A stretch of 64,000 nt of DNA from Duganella margarita (lineage in GTDB: Bacteria > Pseudomonadota > Gammaproteobacteria > Burkholderiales > Burkholderiaceae_D): assembly GCF_009857535.1 (NCBI RefSeq), contig NZ_WWCS01000013.1, positions 62,001-126,000 of the forward strand, read 5' to 3'. Under the pieces are notes generated by a model. It ran no database searches and had not been told where the DNA came from. It saw only the letters and a program-made list of their open reading frames with translations. A program made the position numbers and the translations under genes. The number at the start of each line of letters is the position of its first letter. Position 1 is the first letter of the stretch. Positions 1-8,085 of this stretch are shown here, piece by piece.

Positions 1-767
1 TCGCCGCCGGCTACCTGCCGGGCCAGGAACTGGACAAGCAGGTAATTCTGACCCGCAGCGGACAGCTGGGACACACGCCGCTGGCGCAGCTCATCAAGAT
101 AAAGAATCACTACGCGGTGAAGATTGCGGCCGACGGCTCGGCCACGTTCGACTTTGCGCGCGAGCAGTTGGGCGCCTGGGAAGAGGCGGTGCGCAACGAG
201 CATCGCAACTGGGCCAAGGCCGATCAGCAACGCTTTGTTGAAGTGCTGCTCAAATCCGCCGGCGTCAAGGCCCACGGCGAGGTGGTGCTGGGCGACTTGA
301 GTGAGGGGGCGAGCGGCAAAGGTTACCGCTTTAGCCTGAACGGCAGCGGCGAGAACTGGGTCTATCTGCCTGGCCCGGTCGGCATGCCTGCGTCCAGCAG
401 CCTGTATGTCGGCCTGGCGCAGCAGGTTTTCGGCCTGACCAACGAAACGACCCGCACCCAGCCCTATCTGTGCCCGGAAAGCGATTTCGAGGAAGATGCG
501 AGCTACGAGTTTCCGGCCAACGCCACGCTGCTGGCGGTGCCGCCGGATATGCACCTGGCCAGCCCGTATTTCCAGTACAGCGCGGAGTTCCGCCAGGTGG
601 ACGGCAAGCTGCTGATCAAGCGCGCTTTAAAAAGCGGCAAGGCCGGCACCCGCGTGTGCACACCGGAAGACTATCTGGCGATGCAGGGCGACATCAAAAA
701 AATGGTGCGCGACCTGCGCAGCCAGTTCATCCTGCAAGTGCCGGAGGCGCCCCAGCCGGGTATTTGA
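1..767 (+). CDS. C-terminal part of a DUF3857/transglutaminase-like secreted protein (5' truncated by the window)
   Basis: The reading frame is open from base 3 to the TGA at 765-767, so the gene starts upstream of the window and only about 254 residues are visible. The visible part ends with a segment (YFQYSAEFRQVDGKLLIKRA, then CTPEDYLAMQGDIKKMVRDL) that resembles the last beta-rich domain of large DUF3857 plus transglutaminase-core proteins, which are exported. The catalytic transglutaminase part would lie outside the window, so this rests on C-terminal style alone. The 3' end overlaps the convergent MazG-like gene by 41 bases. Function is unknown for the family. Confidence 0.5.
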   Translation, partial: AAGYLPGQELDKQVILTRSGQLGHTPLAQLIKIKNHYAVKIAADGSATFDFAREQLGAWEEAVRNEHRNWAKADQQRFVEVLLKSAGVKAHGEVVLGDLSEGASGKGYRFSLNGSGENWVYLPGPVGMPASSSLYVGLAQQVFGLTNETTRTQPYLCPESDFEEDASYEFPANATLLAVPPDMHLASPYFQYSAEFRQVDGKLLIKRALKSGKAGTRVCTPEDYLAMQGDIKKMVRDLRSQFILQVPEAPQPGI

Positions 768-1083
768 TGGCGTTGAGCGCCATTTTCTCGACGGCGGCGG
801 CGTGCAGGTCGACTTGCATCTTGTCCGCCAGCTGTACCAGGTAGAGCAGCACGTCGGCCAGCTCGTGGCGGATGGCGGTGCGCGTGGCGTCATTCAGCTC
901 GGCGTCGGCGCCGGTCTGCAGCCACTGGAAATGCTCGGCCAGTTCCGCCACTTCCACCGACAGCGCCATGGCCAGGTTTTTGGGCGTGTGGAACTGGCCC
1001 CAGTCGCGGGCCTGGGCGAATTGGCGCGTGCGCTCACGCAAATCATGCAGATCGTGCAGATCGGTTAGGTCGGATGTTTTCAT
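727..1083 (-). CDS. MazG-like nucleotide pyrophosphohydrolase (DCTPP1-type)
   Basis: This 118-residue protein matches the small all-alpha NTP pyrophosphohydrolases that hydrolyse non-canonical or excess dNTPs to the monophosphate. Visible family marks are RDWGQFHTPKNLAMAL, the first metal-binding helix EVAELAEHFQWL, the second acidic helix HELADVLLYLVQLAD, and a C-terminal NAIKYP. The start chosen is the ATG at 1083 (MKTSDLTDLHDLHDL); the longer open frame upstream lacks family similarity. The repeated DLHDL at the N-terminus is low complexity. It probably acts in the cytosol in nucleotide pool cleaning. It converges on the preceding gene. Confidence 0.85.
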   Translation of the reverse strand: MKTSDLTDLHDLHDLRERTRQFAQARDWGQFHTPKNLAMALSVEVAELAEHFQWLQTGADAELNDATRTAIRHELADVLLYLVQLADKMQVDLHAAAVEKMALNAIKYPAGAPPALAG

Positions 1084-1210
1084 GACCGTTATGGTACACC
1101 GCCGATTCTGCGTTTCATCCCTCTTTTTCGACCGTTTGTCGCAACGCCCGGGTGGGCGGGGCGACCGCTGGCTATAGTGGCAACACTTTACTATTTCAAG
1201 GACACCCATC

Positions 1211-2077
1211 ATGCGCCGCACTGTCATCGCTCTCGCTTCCCTCGCCATCCTCGCCGGCTGCGCCGTTATCGTGGTGCCGGACGGCGATGGCGGCATGTCG
1301 TACAAATCGGCGTACGGCGGCAATGCGGTGCAGGGCGACGGCAAGGTAGTGGTGGAAAACCGCCAGGTCGCCACGCTGGATGGCTTCGACGTCAATGGTC
1401 CGATGCAGGTCGAGGTACGGGTGGGCCAGGCCACCGCCCTGCAACTGGAAGGCGACAGCAACATCCTGCCGCTGATCCGCACCGACGCCAGCGGCGGCAC
1501 GCTGCGCGTCTGGATCGAGGGGAATATCCGCACCAGCAATCCGATCCGCGTCACCTACAGCACGCCGGCGCTGCGCCACCTGTCGGCCAACGGTTCGGGT
1601 TCGATGGTGGTCAGCGGCCTGAATGGCGCGCCGCTGGAGCTGGCGCTGAACGGCTCGCGCTCGGTGCGCCTGAGCGGCAACGTCGAGCGGCTGGACGCGC
1701 GCCTGAACGGCTCCGGCGGACTGAATGCCTCGGGCCTGGACAGCGGCTCCACCGTGGCCCGCCTGAATGGTTCCGGGCGGCTGGACCTGGGCCGCATCAA
1801 TGGCGAATCGCTGAACCTGGACCTGCGCGGCTCCGGCGGCGCCAATGCCAGCGGCAACGTGCGCAATGTCACGGTGCGTCTGAACGGCTCCGGCAGCGCC
1901 GACCTGGCCAGCCTGACCAGCCAGAGCGCAGACCTGAACAGCAATGGCTCCGGCGGCATTTCGGCCACCGTCACGCAGTCGGTGGTGGCGTATGCGAACG
2001 GCTCCGGCGGCGTGACGGTGTACGGCAATCCGGCCCAGCGCAACGTCAGCGGCAAGCACGTCACCGTCGTGAATTAA
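1211..2077 (+). CDS. GIN-domain (DUF2807) lipoprotein with NGSG repeats
   Basis: A 288-residue protein with a lipoprotein signal peptide (MRRTVIALASLAILAGCAV; lipobox LAGC, Cys at residue 17) followed by a beta-helical DUF2807 domain. From about residue 125 the sequence carries at least six spaced copies of LNGSG-like turns (ANGSGSM, LNGSGGLN, LNGSGRLD, LRGSGGAN, LNGSGSAD, ANGSGGVT), as expected for stacked beta-helix rungs. DUF2807 is also called the putative auto-transporter adhesin head GIN domain; its role is not established. A ribosome site (AAGGACA) lies before the ATG at 1211. A second GIN protein lies at 5971-6615. Confidence 0.85.
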   Translation: MRRTVIALASLAILAGCAVIVVPDGDGGMSYKSAYGGNAVQGDGKVVVENRQVATLDGFDVNGPMQVEVRVGQATALQLEGDSNILPLIRTDASGGTLRVWIEGNIRTSNPIRVTYSTPALRHLSANGSGSMVVSGLNGAPLELALNGSRSVRLSGNVERLDARLNGSGGLNASGLDSGSTVARLNGSGRLDLGRINGESLNLDLRGSGGANASGNVRNVTVRLNGSGSADLASLTSQSADLNSNGSGGISATVTQSVVAYANGSGGVTVYGNPAQRNVSGKHVTVVN

Positions 2078-2085
2078 CAGCTGAT

Positions 2086-3585
2086 CTAACGCACCTTGAA
2101 GAACGCCATCGCGCTTTGCAGCTGCTCGGCCTGACCGCTCATCTCTTCGGCGGTGGCGGCCAGTTGCTCGGAGCTGGAGGCGTTCATCTGCGTGGTCTGG
2201 CTTAACTGGCTCATGGCGGAATTGATCTGCCCCGCGCCGGCCGACTGCTCCTCCGACGCCGCCGTAATCTCCTGCACCAGGTCCGAAGTGCGTTTGATAT
2301 TCGGCAGCATGGTGTCGAGCAGCGCGCCGGCCTTCTCGGCCAGGCTCACGCTGCCCGACGCCACCTGTTCGATTTCCTGCGCCGCCACCTGGCTGCGTTC
2401 CGCCAGCTTGCGCACCTCGGCCGCCACCACGGCGAAGCCCTTGCCATGTTCGCCGGCGCGCGCCGCTTCGATCGCCGCGTTCAGCGCCAGCAGGTTGGTC
2501 TGGTAGGCGATATCGTCGATGATGCCGATTTTCTTGGCAATCTCGCGCATCGCCGTCACGGTGGAGCGCACCGCCGCGCCGCCTTCTCCCGCTTCCTGCG
2601 CCGCCTTGCCGGCCATGCCGTCGGTGACCTTGGCGTTCTCGGTGTTCTGCGCGATGGAGGCCGACATCTGCTCGATGGCGGCGCTGGATTCTTCCGCTGC
2701 CGCCGCCTGTTCGCTGGCCCCCTGCGACAGCGACTGCGCCGTGGCGCTGACTTCTTCCGAAGCGCTGGCCAGGGCCTCGGCGCCGTCGTTGACTTCTCCC
2801 ACCACGCGCGACAGGTTGCCGACCATGCTGTGCATCGCCGCCAGCAGGCTGGTGGTGTCGCCTTGCCTGATCTGCACCGTCACCGTCAGGTCGCCATTGG
2901 CCACGCGGTTGACGATGTCGGCGGCGTAATCCGGTTCGCCGCCCAGTTGCCTGAGCAGCGCGCGCGTGATCAGGGCGCTGATCAGCGCCACTGCCAGCAA
3001 GGTGCAGACGGCGATGACGATGGCGTTGCGCGCCGCCGCTTTCTTGGCGACGACCGCGCGTTCGGCACCTTGCTGTCCCAGTTCGACGTTGTAGTCGAAG
3101 TGGTTGTCGAGCAGCGCCTGCATCACCTGGATTTCCGGCCGCGCCGCCTCCAGCGCGATGCGCGCCTTGTCATTGTGGTTGCTGCGCGATTCGGCCAGCA
3201 CCGCCTCGATCTGCGGCTGTATCCTGGCCCAGGAGGCTTTTTCCTTGTCGAGGATGGCCTTGTCCTTGTCGTCGGTGATCAGCGGCTCGTATTTCTTGAT
3301 ACTGTCGTCGACCAGCTTGCGCATGTCGGCGACGCCATTGTCCAGCTCCGGGAATTTCTTGTCGTCGGTGTTGAGCACATGCTGGTTGACGCGGATGCGC
3401 ATGCGCAAAAAGCTGTCGCGCAGTTTGTCGATCACCACCAGGCTGGGCACCGTGTTGACGGTGGAGTAGTTGGCGGCGTCGTAGACTTCCTCCATCTGGT
3501 ACTGGCTCAGGCCCGCCATCAGTACGATGCCCGCCAGGGCCGCTGCGGCCAGCAGTCCCATTTTTTGCGCAACGCTCAGTTTCAT
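2086..3585 (-). CDS. Methyl-accepting chemotaxis protein
   Basis: A 499-residue transmembrane chemoreceptor. TM1 is near residues 9-30, a periplasmic four-helix-bundle sensor spans about 31-185, TM2 is near 187-210, a HAMP domain follows, then the cytoplasmic coiled coil. The signalling tip is intact (NLLALNAAIEAARAGEHGKG, then VVAAEVRKLAERS). It should control a CheA kinase through CheW. The C-terminus is FFKVR, so there is no CheR/CheB-tethering NWETF pentapeptide. A strong ribosome site (AGGGGGG) precedes the ATG at 3585. It lies 27 bases downstream of the GGDEF-EAL gene on the same strand, so the two are probably co-transcribed. The ligand cannot be told. Confidence 0.95.
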   Translation of the reverse strand: MKLSVAQKMGLLAAAALAGIVLMAGLSQYQMEEVYDAANYSTVNTVPSLVVIDKLRDSFLRMRIRVNQHVLNTDDKKFPELDNGVADMRKLVDDSIKKYEPLITDDKDKAILDKEKASWARIQPQIEAVLAESRSNHNDKARIALEAARPEIQVMQALLDNHFDYNVELGQQGAERAVVAKKAAARNAIVIAVCTLLAVALISALITRALLRQLGGEPDYAADIVNRVANGDLTVTVQIRQGDTTSLLAAMHSMVGNLSRVVGEVNDGAEALASASEEVSATAQSLSQGASEQAAAAEESSAAIEQMSASIAQNTENAKVTDGMAGKAAQEAGEGGAAVRSTVTAMREIAKKIGIIDDIAYQTNLLALNAAIEAARAGEHGKGFAVVAAEVRKLAERSQVAAQEIEQVASGSVSLAEKAGALLDTMLPNIKRTSDLVQEITAASEEQSAGAGQINSAMSQLSQTTQMNASSSEQLAATAEEMSGQAEQLQSAMAFFKVR

Positions 3586-3612
3586 TGCATCCCCCCTTTT
3601 TGTAGTAGGTGG

Positions 3613-5880
3613 CTAGACGACGGCTGCCACGACCGTACTGCTTTGTAAACTTGTGATGAACGACGCCAGCGGCAGCGGCCGCGCGTACAGGTAGCCCTGC
3701 ATGCAGGCGCAATCGTGGGCGATCAGGAAATCGGCCTGGGCCTGCGTCTCCACCCCCTCGGCCACCACGCGCAGCCCGAGATGGCCGGCCATCGCCAGGA
3801 TCGATTGCACCAGCGCCTTGCTGCTGGCGTCTTCCGGCGTGTCCATGATGAAGCTGCGGTCGATCTTCAGCTCATACAGCGGCATCTTCTTCAGGTACGC
3901 CATGCTGGAATAGCCGGTGCCGAAATCGTCGATCGAAAAGCGCAGGCCCATTTCGGTCAGCCGGTGCATGCGGCCGATGGTGTCGTCCATCTTGTCGATC
4001 AACAGGCCTTCGGTTACCTCCAGCACCAGCAGCGCGGCCGGCGCGCCGGTGTCGGCCAGCACCCGCTGCACCTGCTCGACGAAATCAACCTGGCGGAATT
4101 GCGTCGGGCTGACGTTGACCGACAGCGGCATCGCCAGCCCGGCCGCCTGCAATTCCAGCACGGCGTGGCAGGCCTGGCGCAAGGCCCACGCACCCAGTTC
4201 GACGATCAGGCCCGACTCCTCGGCCACCGGGATGAAGACGGACGGCGGGATCATGCCGCCATCCGTCAGCGGCCAGCGCATCAGCATTTCGCCGCCGACC
4301 GCGCGGCCATGGCGGTCGACCTGCACCTGCACGTGCATCTGCAATTCGCCCTTGGCCAGCGCGGCGGCCAGGTCGTGCTCCAGCGTCAGGCGCTGTTCGA
4401 CTTCGGCCTGCATCGCTGTCTCGAAGAAGGCGATGCCGTTACGGCCATTGGACTTGGCGCGGTACATGGCGGTATCGGCTTCGCGCAGCAGGTCTTGCGC
4501 GCTCTGGCCGGGCGATCCTGGCCGCGGCAGCATGGTCACGCCGATGCTGGCGGTGGAGTTGTAGGTCTGGCCGGCGATGTCGAGATCCTGGCCGAGGGCG
4601 TTGCGGATTTTCTCCGCCACCGTCTGCGCCGCGTGGGTGGCGCCGGGCAGTTCGTGCGACAGGTGGCCGAGCAGCACCACGAATTCGTCGCCGCCGATGC
4701 GCGCCACAGTGTCGGCCTTGCGCATCAATTTGCTCAGGCGCGCGGCGGCGTTGCACAGCAGGGCGTCGCCGATGGCATGGCCGCGGGCGTCGTTGATGGT
4801 CTTGAAGCGATCGAGGTCGATGAACATCACCGCGCTATAGGTGGCGCCGCGCTCGGAGCTGGCCAGCAGCTTGTCGATGCGGTCCATCAGCAGGCGGCGG
4901 TTGGGCAGGCCGGTGAGCACGTCGAAGAAGGCCAGGCGGTGGATATCGTCCTGGGATTTTTTGCGGTCGGTGATGTCGCGCTCCACCGCCACCCAGTGCG
5001 TGTTGACGCCACCTTCGTCGGCAAACGGCACCAGCTCCGTCTCCACCCAGTAGGCGGCGCCGGACTTGGTGTAGTTGAGCAGTTCGGCGCGCACGGTTTC
5101 GCTGCGCGCCATCGCGCGTTCGATGGTGTCGACTACCGCCGGATCGGTGTCGGGGCCGCGCAGCAGGCGCAGGTCGCGCCCGATCACTTCGTCGCGGCGG
5201 TAGCCGGTGCGCCGTTCAAACGCCTCGTTGACGAAGATGATCTGCTGGGCGGCGTCCTGCCCCACCTGGGCGATCAGCACCATGTCGTTCAGGCGCGCCA
5301 CGGCGGCCGAGGTCAAACGCAGTTCGGCGTTGAGGTCGGACAGCTTGTCGAACGAGCGTTCCAGGTGCTGCAGCAGCACCGCGCACGACAGCGTCAGCAC
5401 CGCCGTCATGAAGCTGAAGTTGAGGGAGATGATGGCGGCGCGCAGAAAGCCTTCGTCCGGCAGGCCGGAGAGGTGCAGGCTGGCGTTGTCGTTAAAGCCC
5501 AGCACCATGACGATCAGCGCGGTCAGGACCAGCGTGACCAGCGCCGGGCGCAGGCCCAGCAGCAGCGCCGCCAGCACCGGCACCGCCATCAGGTAGATCT
5601 GGCTGACCGGCCCCACTTTGAGCAGCAGGGCGATGCCGACCACGATGGCGACGCCGAGGAAGTTGACCACACGCGCCGTGTAGGCCAGGCTGCGCCAGCG
5701 CCAGATGGCGCCGATCCACGCCAGCGCCACCACATCAACGACGGCGATCGACCACATGCCCTCGCTGGCGGCCAGCAGCGCGCTGGGAATCGCTGTGAAT
5801 AATCCGAGCACAAACACCACCAGCAGCAGCTTGGCAAAGATCTGTGCGCGCCAGTGTGCGATGTCGTTTGCCACAGCCAC
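3613..5880 (-). CDS. Membrane PAS-GGDEF-EAL cyclic-di-GMP enzyme
   Basis: A 755-residue protein with five or six N-terminal membrane helices (about residues 15-175), a PAS/PAC module (about 190-315), a GGDEF domain and an EAL domain. The GGDEF motif is intact, with an RKAD inhibitory site five residues before it. The EAL domain keeps the metal and substrate residues: GEML in place of EAL at the first Glu, NVSPTQF, EVTEG, IDDFGTGYSS, LKIDRSF, AEGVET and MQGY. It could therefore both make and degrade c-di-GMP; which activity dominates cannot be read from sequence. It is the first gene of a likely two-gene unit with the chemoreceptor. Confidence 0.93.
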   Translation of the reverse strand: MAVANDIAHWRAQIFAKLLLVVFVLGLFTAIPSALLAASEGMWSIAVVDVVALAWIGAIWRWRSLAYTARVVNFLGVAIVVGIALLLKVGPVSQIYLMAVPVLAALLLGLRPALVTLVLTALIVMVLGFNDNASLHLSGLPDEGFLRAAIISLNFSFMTAVLTLSCAVLLQHLERSFDKLSDLNAELRLTSAAVARLNDMVLIAQVGQDAAQQIIFVNEAFERRTGYRRDEVIGRDLRLLRGPDTDPAVVDTIERAMARSETVRAELLNYTKSGAAYWVETELVPFADEGGVNTHWVAVERDITDRKKSQDDIHRLAFFDVLTGLPNRRLLMDRIDKLLASSERGATYSAVMFIDLDRFKTINDARGHAIGDALLCNAAARLSKLMRKADTVARIGGDEFVVLLGHLSHELPGATHAAQTVAEKIRNALGQDLDIAGQTYNSTASIGVTMLPRPGSPGQSAQDLLREADTAMYRAKSNGRNGIAFFETAMQAEVEQRLTLEHDLAAALAKGELQMHVQVQVDRHGRAVGGEMLMRWPLTDGGMIPPSVFIPVAEESGLIVELGAWALRQACHAVLELQAAGLAMPLSVNVSPTQFRQVDFVEQVQRVLADTGAPAALLVLEVTEGLLIDKMDDTIGRMHRLTEMGLRFSIDDFGTGYSSMAYLKKMPLYELKIDRSFIMDTPEDASSKALVQSILAMAGHLGLRVVAEGVETQAQADFLIAHDCACMQGYLYARPLPLASFITSLQSSTVVAAVV

Positions 5881-5970
5881 GAAGCGAATCTCCCGGGTGC
5901 GTTGCGGTTCTTATTAAACTGATAGTACCCGCATTCGCTAACGGTGTCACCGAGCAACTTACTCCGTCGC

Positions 5971-6615
5971 TTAGTCGCCGGCCTTGACGTTGCCGATACC
6001 GGACACCGACTTGTTGACGGTCTTCGGATGGCCGTAGTAAGTCAGTTCGCCGATGCCCTTGGCGACCGCGTTGAGCAGGTCCGTGGCATAAACGCTCACA
6101 TTGCCGATGCCTTCAAAGCTGACGTCCACGCGATCGGCCAGCAGCTTGCTGGTATCGACTTCGCCAACGCCGCGCGCGTTCACGCGCAGGTACTTGACCT
6201 TGCCGTTGGCGGCCAGCCGGCCGGCGCCCTGGTAGCTGATGTCCAGGCGGTCCGTGTTGACCTTGTTGAGCAGCGTCTCGCCGGCGCCCTCCACCTTGAC
6301 GCGGCTCAGCGCCGGCAGGGTGATGGTGATGCGCGGGTCTTTCAGGTTGCCCTTGTAAACCTTTTCCGGCAGCGTGATTTGCAGTTCATTGTCGATCACC
6401 TCGGTCTTCAGGTTGGCGACGAATTTGTCCTCGCCGCTGATCACCACCGACTGCGCCTTGCCCACTTCCACCGTCATGGCAAACGCGCCCTTGGCGTTGA
6501 TGGCGATGAACGACGGCAGCGCGCGGGTGGATTCCGCCGCCTGCAGATGCGGGGCGCTCAGGGCGCCAAACGTGAACAGGGCGGGGATCAGGACGGCGGC
6601 AGCGGTACGGCGCAT
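5971..6615 (-). CDS. Secreted GIN-domain (DUF2807) protein
   Basis: A 214-residue protein with a cleavable signal peptide (MRRTAAAVLIPALFTFGALS, cleavage probably near LQAAES) and one DUF2807 beta-helical domain rich in Val, Gly and Asp (for example VEGAGETLLNKVNTD, SYQGAGRLAANGKVKYLRVN). It has no lipobox Cys, unlike its homologue at 1211-2077, so it is more likely free in the periplasm or outside. It is divergent from the citrate-type transporter, with 177 bases between them. Function is unknown for the family. Confidence 0.85.
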   Translation of the reverse strand: MRRTAAAVLIPALFTFGALSAPHLQAAESTRALPSFIAINAKGAFAMTVEVGKAQSVVISGEDKFVANLKTEVIDNELQITLPEKVYKGNLKDPRITITLPALSRVKVEGAGETLLNKVNTDRLDISYQGAGRLAANGKVKYLRVNARGVGEVDTSKLLADRVDVSFEGIGNVSVYATDLLNAVAKGIGELTYYGHPKTVNKSVSGIGNVKAGD

Positions 6616-6719
6616 GATAATTCCTCGGTAAAGTTGTTTAATTCGACATGGTTGATTTTACTGAACTTGCTTGCCTCTGCCGAAAGTTTTGTGACGAACT
6701 GCCGAAAATGGGGGCTGTG

Positions 6720-6749
6720 TTGTTTGCCGGCGACTATTTCCTCTATAGT
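6720..6749 (+). promoter_or_regulatory. Candidate sigma-70 promoter of the citrate-type symporter
   Basis: TTGTTT at 6720-6725 and TATAGT at 6744-6749 are separated by 18 bases and lie 43 bases upstream of the GTG start at 6793. The match to the consensus is moderate and no start site is known. Confidence 0.35.
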
Positions 6750-6792
6750 GAGGCGGACGCGGCGGTGTGCCGCAGCTTTCATTGAGGACGAT

Positions 6793-8067
6793 GTGGCAAC
6801 CCAAACCGGCACCGTGATCCGCGTGGTCAGCGGCAATTTCATGGAAATGTTCGATTTCTTCCTGTTCGGCTTTTACGCCAACGCCATCGCCGCCGCGTTT
6901 TTCCCGGCCGGCGACGGCGTGGCGTCGCTGATGCTGACCTTTATGACGTTCGGCGCCGGTTTCCTGATGCGCCCTCTCGGCGCGATCCTGCTGGGCGCCT
7001 ATGTCGACCGCGTCGGCCGCCGCAAGGGGCTGATCGTGACGCTGGCGCTGATGGCGACCGGCACGCTGCTGATCGCCTGCGTGCCGGGCTACGCCAGCAT
7101 CGGCTACCTGGCGCCGGCGCTGGTGCTGACCGGCCGCCTGCTGCAGGGCTTTTCGGCCGGCGTGGAGCTGGGCGGCGTGTCGATCTACCTGTCGGAGATG
7201 GCGACGCCGGGCAACAAGGGCTTTTATGTCAGCTGGCAGTCGGCCAGCCAGCAGGTGGCGGTGGTGGTGGCGGCGGCGCTGGGATTCGCCCTGAACGAAC
7301 TGATGGCGCCGGCCGACATCAGCGCCTGGGGCTGGCGCATTCCGTTTTTCATCGGCTGCATGATCGTGCCGGTGCTGTTCTTCCTGCGCCGCTCGTTGCA
7401 GGAGACGGCGGCCTTCCAGGCCCGCAAGCGGCGGCCGGAACTGCATGAAATCTTCCGCTCGATGGTCAGCAACTGGGGCCTGGTCCTGTGCGGCATGATG
7501 CTGGTGTCGATGACCACCGTGTCGTTCTACCTGATCACGGTCTACACGCCGACTTTCGGCAAGACCGTGCTGCACCTGAGCAGCACCGACGCGCTGGTGG
7601 TGACGGCGCTGATCGGCATCTCCAACTTCATCTGGCTGCCGGTGATGGGGGCGCTGTCGGACCGCATTGGCCGCCGCCCGCTGCTGCTGGGCGTAACCGT
7701 GCTGACCATCCTGACCGCCTACCCGGCGCTGCACTGGCTGGTGCAGGCGCCCAGCTTTGGCCGCATGCTGGAGGTGGAGTTGTGGCTGTCCTTCCTGTAC
7801 GCCAGCTACAACGGCGCGATGGTGGTGGCGCTGGCCGAGGTGATGCCGGAAGATGTGCGCACGGTCGGCTTCTCGCTGGCGTACAGCCTGGCGACGGCGC
7901 TGTTCGGCGGCTTCACGCCGGCCATCGCCACCGCCTTGATCGCCTACAGCGGCGACAAGAGCGCGCCGGGTTGGTGGATGACGCTGGCCGCCGTGTGCGG
8001 CCTGTGCGCCACGCTGGTGCTGTATCGTCGCCAGGAGCGCCGGCTGCTGCACGTCGCCGGCGCATAA
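6793..8067 (+). CDS. MFS citrate/tricarballylate-type proton symporter
   Basis: A 424-residue, 12-helix transporter of the metabolite:H+ symporter family. Long stretches agree with CitA/TcuC transporters as I remember them: GNFMEMFDFFLFGFYANAIA, ELGGVSIYLSEMATPGNKGF, SWQSASQQVAVVVAA and GISNFIWLPVMGALSDRIGRR, including both DRxGRR loops. The family imports citrate or tricarballylate with protons. The start chosen is GTG at 6793, preceded by GAGGA; the open frame runs further upstream, but that part is only antisense to the GIN gene. No tcuAB-like catabolic genes are adjacent, so citrate or another tricarboxylate is the safer substrate guess. Confidence 0.88.
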   Translation: MATQTGTVIRVVSGNFMEMFDFFLFGFYANAIAAAFFPAGDGVASLMLTFMTFGAGFLMRPLGAILLGAYVDRVGRRKGLIVTLALMATGTLLIACVPGYASIGYLAPALVLTGRLLQGFSAGVELGGVSIYLSEMATPGNKGFYVSWQSASQQVAVVVAAALGFALNELMAPADISAWGWRIPFFIGCMIVPVLFFLRRSLQETAAFQARKRRPELHEIFRSMVSNWGLVLCGMMLVSMTTVSFYLITVYTPTFGKTVLHLSSTDALVVTALIGISNFIWLPVMGALSDRIGRRPLLLGVTVLTILTAYPALHWLVQAPSFGRMLEVELWLSFLYASYNGAMVVALAEVMPEDVRTVGFSLAYSLATALFGGFTPAIATALIAYSGDKSAPGWWMTLAAVCGLCATLVLYRRQERRLLHVAGA

Positions 8068-8085
8068 CTGGCGCTCAGTTCACCA

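Noticed and set aside
1084..1554. An N-terminal extension of the MazG-like protein
   Set aside because: The extra residues are antisense to the GIN lipoprotein and its leader, and the enzyme family starts at the ATG at 1083.
1500..2060. Tandem DNA repeats or a CRISPR-like array in the NGSG region
   Set aside because: The repeated GGCTCCGGC words have irregular spacing and encode beta-helix turns of one protein; there are no uniform spacers or cas genes.
3715..5802. A 695-residue open frame antisense to the GGDEF-EAL gene
   Set aside because: Same antisense effect; no motif and no ribosome site.
5944..6792. A long in-frame 5' extension of the citrate-type symporter
   Set aside because: The extension is antisense to the GIN-domain gene and has no family similarity; the family starts near the GTG at 6793.
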